From Verrucomicrobiota bacterium (GTDB lineage: Bacteria; Verrucomicrobiota; Verrucomicrobiia; Verrucomicrobiales; Verrucomicrobiaceae), in NCBI GenBank assembly GCA_009885275.1, contig VFKY01000373.1, positions 1 through 14,462 on the forward strand: a DNA stretch of 14,462 nt. The letters are read 5' to 3'. This document shows, piece by piece, positions 1 to 5,818 of the stretch. The notes under the pieces were generated by a model that had not been told where the DNA came from, searched no databases, and was given only the letters and a program-made list of their open reading frames with translations. Every line of letters starts with the position of its first letter. The stretch's first letter is position 1. Made by a program: the position numbers and the translations under genes.

Positions 1-60
1 GATGATTGAGGATCAAATATCAGGCGATGTGATTCGAACGTTTGATCGTGGCAGACCCAC

Positions 61-103
61 TCAAAGCGGCGCTCTTACGCGCCGCACTCCGAAGACGCTT
101 CGC
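61..103. repeat. GC-rich hairpin repeat, probably a dispersed intergenic element
   Basis: Two adjacent stem-loops are visible. GCGGCGC (66-72) pairs perfectly with GCGCCGC (79-85) around a 6-nt loop. CGAAG (90-94) pairs with CTTCG (98-102) around a 3-nt loop. On the minus strand the block reads GGAGTGCGG, loop, CCGCTTTGAGTG. I recall that layout, a variable stem flanked by GGAGTGCGG and CCGCTTTG, from intergenic repeats in other Verrucomicrobiota genomes, but I could not search for copies. There is one copy in this window. An alternative is that it forms part of the 3' end of a plus-strand gene entering from the left, because a frame is open from position 2 to a TGA at 128-130. Confidence 0.5.
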
Positions 104-106
104 GAC

Positions 107-127
107 AAGGCTGATATTATCAGCCTT
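107..127 (-). terminator. Perfect inverted repeat behind the pseudopilin gene
   Basis: AAGGCTGATA (107-116) and TATCAGCCTT (118-127) are exact reverse complements around a single T, so the RNA would form a stem of about 9 bp with a 3-nt loop. It begins five bases past the pseudopilin stop codon (133-135), where a transcription terminator or 3' stabilising hairpin is expected. No U-run follows on the minus strand, and only TTT follows on the plus strand, so a classical intrinsic terminator is not certain. It could equally protect the mRNA 3' end or belong to the adjacent hairpin repeat. Confidence 0.5.
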
Positions 128-132
128 TGAAC

Positions 133-735
133 TCATTTCCAACTTCGCACATTATCCTTCCACGTGCTGGAATTACCATCAGGACCAGCAGAGAACACAA
201 TGACTGTCGTGCCGAGCATTTCACCGGGATGTTCCGGATCGGGAACTTTCCCATCCCCGTCGAAATCAAGAAGAATGGCATAAGGCTCTCCCCATGGATC
301 CACCAAAATGCGCTTGCCATCTTTTTCGAGCAAGCCGTTCACATCCTTGCGCGCAGGAGGAGAATCAAGGAACTTAATCTTGCGAGGATTGATGTCGCTG
401 TCCTCTGCCAGCAATGCATTCAGTATGGGTCCGCTGGAAGTGAAGGTTGTTGGTTCTGGAACAGCCAGATCTTTGGGCAGTGGATACCGATTGTATTCCG
501 TCTGGTAGCCTTTGATCGCAATACTAAGACCTTGAGAAGCGGCACGTGCTTGCAACATCCTAGCTTTATACATCACGGCATTGCCGGCCGGAACAGCCAA
601 CGCAGCGAGAACCGCAATGATGCATATCGGAACAAGGATAACCGCGACGATTACACTTATGATGCAACCCGTGCTAAGCCCACTTTTGGCAGATGTGATA
701 GGTGGAAGTGTTGGCGGAAGCGTAGGTTGGTCCAT
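133..735 (-). CDS. GspG-like pseudopilin/type II secretion-like membrane protein
   Basis: This is a 200-residue protein with a Pro-rich cytoplasmic head (1-15), one hydrophobic segment (about 24-50) ending in AALAVPAG, a helical stretch containing a YNRYPLP motif, and a globular C-terminus. The C-terminus has DPWGEPY, an Asp/Gly-rich loop (DFDGDGK) and a late SAGPDG. AALAVPAG, DPWGxPY and SxGxDG are hallmarks of major pseudopilins of the GspG class. The usual prepilin-peptidase site (Gly-Phe-Thr-x-x-Glu before the hydrophobic helix) is absent. It may therefore stay membrane-anchored rather than join a pseudopilus. I chose the ATG at 735. An in-frame TTG at 777, preceded by a purine-rich GAAGAAGAAG, would add 14 residues and cannot be excluded. 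It lies just downstream of the hydrolase gene on the same strand and probably shares its transcript. No other secretion gene is in view. Confidence 0.75.
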   Translation of the reverse strand: MDQPTLPPTLPPITSAKSGLSTGCIISVIVAVILVPICIIAVLAALAVPAGNAVMYKARMLQARAASQGLSIAIKGYQTEYNRYPLPKDLAVPEPTTFTSSGPILNALLAEDSDINPRKIKFLDSPPARKDVNGLLEKDGKRILVDPWGEPYAILLDFDGDGKVPDPEHPGEMLGTTVIVFSAGPDGNSSTWKDNVRSWK

Positions 736-819
736 GGGATCATAAAACCAGATTGCTCGCTCATATGGCAAGCTCAATTTTCTTCTTCTTCGGCAGGGAC
801 ACTCCGCGTTCCTACCATC

Positions 820-1602
820 TCACCATTCCAGCTTCAACCCATCATAAGCAATCCTAACATCCGGCGGCAATGTCTTCTCATCGCGTTCATGCAGGATTTC
901 ACACTGGATATGTGTGAACCATGTTTGACGGGGAGCCACGGCTTCACGAAACTCCAGCGCCTCAGTAAAATTCATATGGGTCGTATGCGGTGTATGCCGG
1001 AGGGCGTCGACAATCAAGGTGTCCACCCCGCGCATGAGTTCCACGGTGCCGGGCAGCGCCTCTTTCATGTCGCTGAGATAGGCGCACAGTTTTTTGCCAT
1101 GGCGTTGAAACAGCCAACCCACGGTCTCGACCTTGCCATGCTGAACAGGGAGCGGAATGATCTCGGTTTCTCCGAGCTTGAAGGGCCCGAGCACCGGATA
1201 CGACACGGGCTTGAGATAGCCGCGGTAGCGATTCGTGCCGTTGAAGGAAAAGGAAAACATCGTCTCCAGCACCGTCAGACAGGTCGGCAAGGCATAGATA
1301 GGCATCACCGCTTCTTCAGGGATGGTGAAGCGGCGCAGGTCATCGAAACCCGTGACGTGATCCATATGGGGATGGGTGTAGACGGCAGCATCGATCTTCC
1401 TGATGTTCTCCCGCAGGCACTGGGTGCGGAAGTCTGGTCCAGTATCGACGACAAAGGCGCATTCGGGGGTTTCGACATAAATGGACGAGCGCAGGCGCTT
1501 GTCGCGCGGATCGGTGCTGCGGCAGGTTTCACAGTCACAGCCGATCATGGGCACCCCGACCGAAGTGCCGGTGCCTAAAAATGTGATCTGCAATTCGCTC
1601 AT
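820..1602 (-). CDS. PhnP-like metallo-beta-lactamase-fold hydrolase
   Basis: This is a 260-residue soluble protein with no signal peptide. The N-terminus LGTGTSVGVP leads into a Cys cluster GCDCETC (21-27), as in PhnP, where cysteines bind a structural zinc. The metal site is complete: HPHMDH (77-82), H155 in LPVQHGK, D178 in YLSDM, and H231 in THI. PhnP itself cleaves ribosyl cyclic phosphate in phosphonate breakdown, but no phosphonate genes are nearby, so the substrate here is open. A phosphodiesterase-type reaction is the family-level guess. The ATG at 1602 starts the family's conserved N-terminus directly. The much longer upstream reading frame runs antisense through recN and is rejected. 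There is no Shine-Dalgarno sequence. It diverges from recN across 49 bp and is followed by the pseudopilin gene. Confidence 0.88.
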   Translation of the reverse strand: MSELQITFLGTGTSVGVPMIGCDCETCRSTDPRDKRLRSSIYVETPECAFVVDTGPDFRTQCLRENIRKIDAAVYTHPHMDHVTGFDDLRRFTIPEEAVMPIYALPTCLTVLETMFSFSFNGTNRYRGYLKPVSYPVLGPFKLGETEIIPLPVQHGKVETVGWLFQRHGKKLCAYLSDMKEALPGTVELMRGVDTLIVDALRHTPHTTHMNFTEALEFREAVAPRQTWFTHIQCEILHERDEKTLPPDVRIAYDGLKLEW

Positions 1603-1651
1603 CGTTCGTTGCAAAGTAGAAGCCGCTTCTCCATAGTCAAACCATCCCGCT
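1603..1651. promoter_or_regulatory. Divergent promoter region with a 13-bp palindrome (hydrolase/recN)
   Basis: On the plus strand TTGCAA (1609-1614) and CATAGT (1632-1637) are separated by 17 bp, each matching the sigma70 consensus at 4 of 6 bases. On the minus strand TTGACT (1640-1635, 5 of 6) is followed after 16 bp by TACTTT (1618-1613, 3 of 6). The two candidates overlap. Between them, within both spacers, lies AGAAGC-C-GCTTCT (1618-1630), a perfect 6+1+6 palindrome placed where an operator could act on both directions. Either promoter would leave a leader of fewer than about ten bases. I saw no TGTTC-N4-GAACA box, the form I recall for Verrucomicrobial LexA. Promoter calls by eye are weak; the palindrome is certain. 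Confidence 0.4.
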
Positions 1652-3310
1652 ATGCTCTCCCTCCTGAAAATCCAAAACCTCGCCCTCGTCGAAGATCTCG
1701 CTTGGGAACTCGGCGACGGCCTCGTCGGAGTGACAGGCGAGACCGGTGCTGGCAAATCAATTATCGTGGGCGCCCTAAAACTGATTCTCGGTGAACGCGC
1801 TGATCGCGGCCTCATCCGCACGGGCACGGAATCCTGCTCTGTGGAGGCCGTCTTTGATTTAAAACAAACCGCAGCCGTGGATGCCATCATCACCGAGGCA
1901 GGGCTCGATCCGCTTGATGGAGAATCCCTCATCATCCGTCGCGTTATCGGTGCCACCAGCAACAAGCAATTTGTCAACGGCTCCCCCGTTACTTCGGTGA
2001 TGCTCAAGCAACTGGGCGAGCATCTCGTGGACTTGCACGGACCGCATGATCATCAATCGCTCAACTCGAAAGATCGTCAGCTTGAGATGCTCGATGCCTT
2101 TGCCGGAGCTGAAGAATTGGTAAAGCAATACCGTGCAGCCTACACGGAATGGCGGACCGCCGCCAACGAGTATGAAGCACTCGCAAATGCCGAGAAAGCC
2201 ACCGAACAGGAAATGGACATGCTTCGTTTTCAGATCAAGGACATTGCCAGCGCCCAGCTCCGAGAAGGTGAAGAAGAGGAAGTAGAATCGCGTCATCGCA
2301 TCGCGGCCAACGGTGCGCGACTGGTGGAATTGAGTGGTGAAATCGCCGACCGACTCAGTGAAGGTGACGGCAGCGTGCTTTCAACCCTGCGGGACATTGC
2401 ACGAATGATTCATGAGCTTGAGAAATACGATCCCAAACTCACCGAAACCTTTCAAGGCTTTGCCTCAGCACACATTGAGCTTCAGGAAATGGAAAGCTCG
2501 GTCCGTGATTATGTGGAGGAAATTGAAATACAACCCGATGAACTGGCGCGACTCGAAGAGCGTATTCACATCATCCAGACTCTAAAACGCAAGTATGGCG
2601 GTACCGTCGAATCCATTATTGCCTTTAAAGATAAAGCGGAGCACAAGCTCTCGTCGATGGAGAATCGCAGTGAAGTGCTCGCAAAGCTTTCGGAACTCAT
2701 GACGCAATCGCGCAAGCTTCTCGACAAACTTGGCAAACAACTTTCTGCGCAACGTAAAGAAGCCGCCCCGAAGCTCGCCAAAGACATCAGCAGTCATCTT
2801 GCTGACCTCGGTTTTAAACGGGCGGTGTTTGAAGTGCAACTCACAGATCGCGATGAGCCAGCCCGCGATGGTTTGATCGAGACCGATTTCCTCTTTGCAC
2901 CGAACCCCGGTGAGCCCCTCAAGCCCCTGCGTCTCACCGCATCCTCTGGTGAAATGTCCCGTGTTTTGCTCGCCGTGAAAAGTGCGCTGGCAACTCAAGA
3001 CGCCATTCCCCTAATGGTATTCGATGAAATCGACGCCAATGTCGGCGGCACCATCGCGGAAGCGGTTGGGCACAAGATGGCCACGCTCGCCGAGCAACAT
3101 CAAGTCATCGCGATCACCCACATGCCGCAACTCGCTTCGCTTGCGCAAAGCCACTTTGTCGTGACCAAGGAATTCGATGAACATCGCACCCGTTCCACCC
3201 TGCATGAAGTCAAAGGACCGGAACGCATCGAAGAACTCGCCCGTATGCTTGGCGGCAAGATCGAGAGCGCCAGAGCCCATGCCGAAAGCATGCTGAACAG
3301 CGCTAAGTAA
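1652..3310 (+). CDS. recN: DNA repair protein RecN
   Basis: This 552-residue cytoplasmic ATPase of the SMC-like family acts in recombinational repair of double-strand breaks. Its length matches the usual RecN (about 550). The N-terminus has the RecN-type opening LLKIQNLALVEDL and the Walker A motif GETGAGKS (29-36). The middle third (roughly 150-370) is rich in charged, heptad-like sequence typical of the coiled-coil arms. The C-terminal half-ATPase has the ABC signature SSGEMSR (431-437, usually SGGELSR), Walker B VFDEIDANVGG with D458 and E459, and the switch histidine H490 in ITHMPQL. All catalytic motifs are present. The ATG at 1652 gives the canonical N-terminus, and no Shine-Dalgarno sequence precedes it. 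Its last eight bases overlap the end of the converging oxidoreductase gene. The DEIDANVGG and SSGE variants depart from the textbook consensus but not at catalytic residues. Confidence 0.96.
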   Translation: MLSLLKIQNLALVEDLAWELGDGLVGVTGETGAGKSIIVGALKLILGERADRGLIRTGTESCSVEAVFDLKQTAAVDAIITEAGLDPLDGESLIIRRVIGATSNKQFVNGSPVTSVMLKQLGEHLVDLHGPHDHQSLNSKDRQLEMLDAFAGAEELVKQYRAAYTEWRTAANEYEALANAEKATEQEMDMLRFQIKDIASAQLREGEEEEVESRHRIAANGARLVELSGEIADRLSEGDGSVLSTLRDIARMIHELEKYDPKLTETFQGFASAHIELQEMESSVRDYVEEIEIQPDELARLEERIHIIQTLKRKYGGTVESIIAFKDKAEHKLSSMENRSEVLAKLSELMTQSRKLLDKLGKQLSAQRKEAAPKLAKDISSHLADLGFKRAVFEVQLTDRDEPARDGLIETDFLFAPNPGEPLKPLRLTASSGEMSRVLLAVKSALATQDAIPLMVFDEIDANVGGTIAEAVGHKMATLAEQHQVIAITHMPQLASLAQSHFVVTKEFDEHRTRSTLHEVKGPERIEELARMLGGKIESARAHAESMLNSAK

Positions 3311-4349
3311 GCGGCATCCCGCTCGCCTTTAACACTGTCTCCTGAACTGCAAGATCGTGTTTCGAGGTAAACTCCCAAGTGATTTCACCACGAATGGCTT
3401 TGGCAAAGTCCAGCCAATCGGCGGCATAACGTGGGGCTTTTTCGAAAATGACCTCCTGCGCTCCTTTGCGATACTTGTCGCGTGGCTGATCTAGCGTAAG
3501 CCGCATTGCTGCGGGTTCCAGTGGTCGAATTTCTATAGTGCCTTTAGTGCCGCAAACCACGAACTGTCTTCGCGCTCCGCCCTCCACTTCGACCATCGCA
3601 CTGCGGACGGTGACCGTCGCCTTGGGATAATCGAGCACAGCGGTCATGTTGTCGGCATACCCATCATCACGACTGCGAAGTATATGCGGCGTCACCACGT
3701 CCGGTTTACCAAGAGTTCGCACCACCGAGTCCATGAGATGACAGCCAAGTTCAAACATGGAACCTCCTGTATAGCGCAGCATGGGCTTGCGCTCTGCATC
3801 ACCGAGCAGCTTGCTCATCTCAGCGTGAATGCTGAACACCTCCCCAAGCCAGCCTTCTCGCACTGCACGCATGAGAAACTGGAAGGCAGGATTATAGCGG
3901 AACATGTATCCCATCTTTACGAGTCGTTGTTTGCTCGATGCTGTGTCAAGAATCCGCTGAAACTGCGGCAACGACTCGCCGGCAGGTTTATCGAGATGAA
4001 GATGCAATCCCGCAAGGACAACTTTCTCAGCGGTGTCGAGCAGACTGCCAACTTCGGTTTCCACGCTCACGGCTTGCAGACCCTTGGTGTTGAAGAGTTG
4101 CTCCTCGGTCAACCATGGCAGGCCAGCGAAGTCCGCTGATTGTTCTACCTTCTTTCTCTGTACTTCATCAGGCTCCACCACGCCCATCACCTCAAAGTCT
4201 GGACACTGTCGCAAAGCTCCCAACTGTCCTCCCGCATGGGCATGCTTCGTGCCGATCTGGCCGATCTTAATGCGAGGGTTTTCCGCGGCGGAAAACAGGG
4301 AGTTAGCGCCCACACTGAGGGCGATGGTTTGAAAGGTGCGACGATTCAT
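3303..4349 (-). CDS. Tat-exported Gfo/Idh/MocA family oxidoreductase
   Basis: This is a 348-residue predicted NAD(P)-dependent oxidoreductase. The N-terminus MNRRTFQTIALS followed by a short hydrophobic stretch and SAAEN fits a twin-arginine signal, which would export the folded, cofactor-loaded enzyme. The Rossmann domain begins at IKIGQIGTKHAHA (27-39), an unusual nucleotide loop with His residues. The family's EKP motif appears as DKP (120-122), where the lysine is normally catalytic or cofactor-contacting. The C-terminal domain carries GGSMFELGCHLMD (195-207), equivalent to the family's GGG-x3-D-x-G-x-H-x2-D segment, with H204 and D207. The substrate is probably a sugar or polyol derivative and cannot be named. 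I chose the ATG at 4349 because it begins exactly at the Tat motif. An ATG at 4367 would overlap the upstream peptidase gene by 11 bp. The 7-bp gap to that gene indicates an operon. Confidence 0.88.
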   Translation of the reverse strand: MNRRTFQTIALSVGANSLFSAAENPRIKIGQIGTKHAHAGGQLGALRQCPDFEVMGVVEPDEVQRKKVEQSADFAGLPWLTEEQLFNTKGLQAVSVETEVGSLLDTAEKVVLAGLHLHLDKPAGESLPQFQRILDTASSKQRLVKMGYMFRYNPAFQFLMRAVREGWLGEVFSIHAEMSKLLGDAERKPMLRYTGGSMFELGCHLMDSVVRTLGKPDVVTPHILRSRDDGYADNMTAVLDYPKATVTVRSAMVEVEGGARRQFVVCGTKGTIEIRPLEPAAMRLTLDQPRDKYRKGAQEVIFEKAPRYAADWLDFAKAIRGEITWEFTSKHDLAVQETVLKASGMPLT

Positions 4350-4356
4350 CCGCACA

Positions 4357-5595
4357 TCATCCGCCATGAAGCGGTCGCGTGGCAAGATATTGCTGCACAC
4401 TCTTTGCCAAGGCTGCACCCACAGCTTTATACCCCTCCACTGTGCTTCCTTCTGTGTTCCATGGAGTTTCCAAACAAGCGGCTACCGTGTGTGGATTCGC
4501 ATTCATGCTTACCCAAGCATCACTGATTTGCCTCCATAGGGGATGATAATTTGCCCCTGTCTGCTTCGGCTTATCGAGCATAGGAAAGACTTTCCCAATC
4601 GTGGTTGTGGCAAGAGCAATAAATTGCGTTCGCTTTGCCAGCATGGACTCATTCACCAGCTCAGCAGGGAGCGTATAAAAAAATGCCTTCTTGTCCCCCG
4701 GTGCCGGATTATGTAAATCAAGGAAGATGTCCATGCGATCCTCCTTGGTGAATTCCCGAAGATACGTTTGCGCAGCAGCAACCTCATTCCAGTTTGGTTT
4801 CTCCATCCAATCGCGATTATAATCATGAGGCTGGGCCTCTTTTCCCCCGTTGCCAGTCGCGGTGTTATCCACATCCATGATGGGCACGATGTAAATTTCG
4901 GCGTTCTGCCTGAGCCACACCGCTTCGGGTTCACTGCCAAGAAGCCATTCAGCGAAGCCTTGGCAAACCCAGCTTGATCCCGCCTCCCACGCATGTTGCC
5001 GTGCCTGCACCCAAACCCCGAAGCGCCTCGCCTCCACCCGATCCCCCTCACACACCCGCAGCATGGGAACATTCCGTCCCTCTCGTGATTTACCCAATTC
5101 CATCTCCTGTGCCGAAGCCGTTTTAGAGGCCTGATCATGGACAAATGATGCCGCATGAGAAGGCGTATAAGATGGCCCCCAAGCAACCAACAGCGATGGT
5201 GAATCCGCCTTGATGGTATAAATCATGCGTCCATCCAGTTTGTGCCCCAGTTCTGCCTGTTGCCAGGTTTTGCCGTCCTTTGAAAATACCGCTCTATCTG
5301 GCATAGCCCACTCCCCAGAAAGTGGCTTATTTGATGGCGAACCATTAGCCTGAGGCATGGGCAAATCTGACGCTTGTAGCTCCAGTGTCAGTAATTTTCC
5401 TGCTTCTAATCCCTTCACGCGGAAGCTCCACCAACATGGCCAGCCACGCTTAGGATCACCACCGGGCATAAATCGAATCGTCTGCGTGCTTGTATCTGTT
5501 TGCACGACACGCACCGACGCGCCCTCGAAGTCCGTCTCCACCTCTAGTGCAAAGGCCTGACAAACAAAACCGAGACAGACAGCGACACGAAACAT
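4357..5595 (-). CDS. Secreted M14 zinc carboxypeptidase, cytosolic-carboxypeptidase-like
   Basis: This is a 412-residue protein. A signal peptide (1-16, ending QAFA) is followed by a beta-rich N-terminal domain (about 17-150) resembling the one in front of CCP/AGTPBP-type M14 enzymes, with a WWSFRVKGL segment. The peptidase domain then carries HAWE (zinc ligands H201, E204), a PIMDVDNTATGNGG loop, YNRDW (N260, R261, substrate carboxylate site), DLHNP (third ligand H295) and LETPW with E376 as the catalytic glutamate. The active site is therefore complete. M14 enzymes of this type remove C-terminal residues from peptides; export suggests a peptide or cell-wall peptide substrate, which is inference. 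GGAG at 5605-5608 sits nine bases before the ATG at 5595 but only three before the ATG at 5601, which decides this start. Longer starts at 5601 or 5640 would lengthen the signal. The oxidoreductase follows seven bases downstream. Confidence 0.88.
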   Translation of the reverse strand: MFRVAVCLGFVCQAFALEVETDFEGASVRVVQTDTSTQTIRFMPGGDPKRGWPCWWSFRVKGLEAGKLLTLELQASDLPMPQANGSPSNKPLSGEWAMPDRAVFSKDGKTWQQAELGHKLDGRMIYTIKADSPSLLVAWGPSYTPSHAASFVHDQASKTASAQEMELGKSREGRNVPMLRVCEGDRVEARRFGVWVQARQHAWEAGSSWVCQGFAEWLLGSEPEAVWLRQNAEIYIVPIMDVDNTATGNGGKEAQPHDYNRDWMEKPNWNEVAAAQTYLREFTKEDRMDIFLDLHNPAPGDKKAFFYTLPAELVNESMLAKRTQFIALATTTIGKVFPMLDKPKQTGANYHPLWRQISDAWVSMNANPHTVAACLETPWNTEGSTVEGYKAVGAALAKSVQQYLATRPLHGG

Positions 5596-5604
5596 CAACA
5601 TGAA

Positions 5605-5608
5605 CTCC
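5605..5608 (-). promoter_or_regulatory. Ribosome binding site of the M14 peptidase gene
   Basis: GGAG on the minus strand, nine bases ahead of the ATG at 5595. It is the only convincing Shine-Dalgarno sequence in front of any gene in this window, and it favours 5595 over the in-frame ATGs at 5601 and 5640. Confidence 0.6.
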
Positions 5609-5728
5609 ACGCTATCTGAGCCCGTATCTAAGACAAGCATGCAAGTGATGATTCTCCGATAATAGCCGTATGCTTGTAATTTTCCGCTTTAAAAAATACC
5701 TTGATGATGGTTGTGTAATAAGAAGATA

Positions 5729-5803
5729 ATCACTTGATGCTGAGGCTATTTTTACGGGATCAATGGTTTGACCACTTGATTTCTTTCGATCTGCTCATAT
5801 TAT
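5729..5803 (+). promoter_or_regulatory. Sigma70-like promoter and repeated CACTTG sites
   Basis: TTGATT (5776-5781, 4 of 6 consensus) and TATTAT (5798-5803, 5 of 6) are separated by 16 bp. Transcription would begin near 5811, about eight bases before the ATG at 5819. The octamer CACTTGAT occurs at 5731-5738 and again at 5773-5780, 42 bp apart or four helical turns, and the second copy overlaps the -35 element. CAAGTGAT at 5642-5649 is the exact reverse complement of ATCACTTG at 5729-5736. This could be a regulator site spread over the divergent region, but hexamers of this kind also recur by chance. The rest of 5596-5818 shows nothing else clear. Confidence 0.4.
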
Positions 5804-5818
5804 CTCGTCCGCAATTTC

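Noticed and set aside
31..39. GTTCGAATC on the minus strand, like a tRNA T-loop
   Set aside because: The five bases on either side do not pair, and no acceptor, D or anticodon arm can be built around it.
11..47. Inverted repeat GATCAAA (11-17) and TTTGATC (41-47)
   Set aside because: Seven bases with a 23-nt spacer at the window edge, without a gene start nearby; chance cannot be excluded and no role is suggested.
2..130. Plus-strand frame of 42 codons starting at ATG 2 and ending TGA 128-130, possibly the tail of a gene from the left
   Set aside because: It runs straight through three hairpins, its sequence matches nothing I know, and 42 open codons are common by chance. It remains possible, so the repeat call there is hedged.
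127..1578. Long plus-strand frame of 483 codons
   Set aside because: It is antisense to the pseudopilin and hydrolase genes, whose motifs (DPWGEPY, HPHMDH) are unmistakable, and its product has no domain and a disordered composition.
1603..2007. N-terminal extension of the hydrolase by 135 codons
   Set aside because: The extension lies antisense inside recN and reads as Ser/Arg-rich noise; the family N-terminus begins at the ATG at 1602.
2582..2998. Minus-strand frame inside recN
   Set aside because: Shadow of recN, whose reading frame carries all ATPase motifs.
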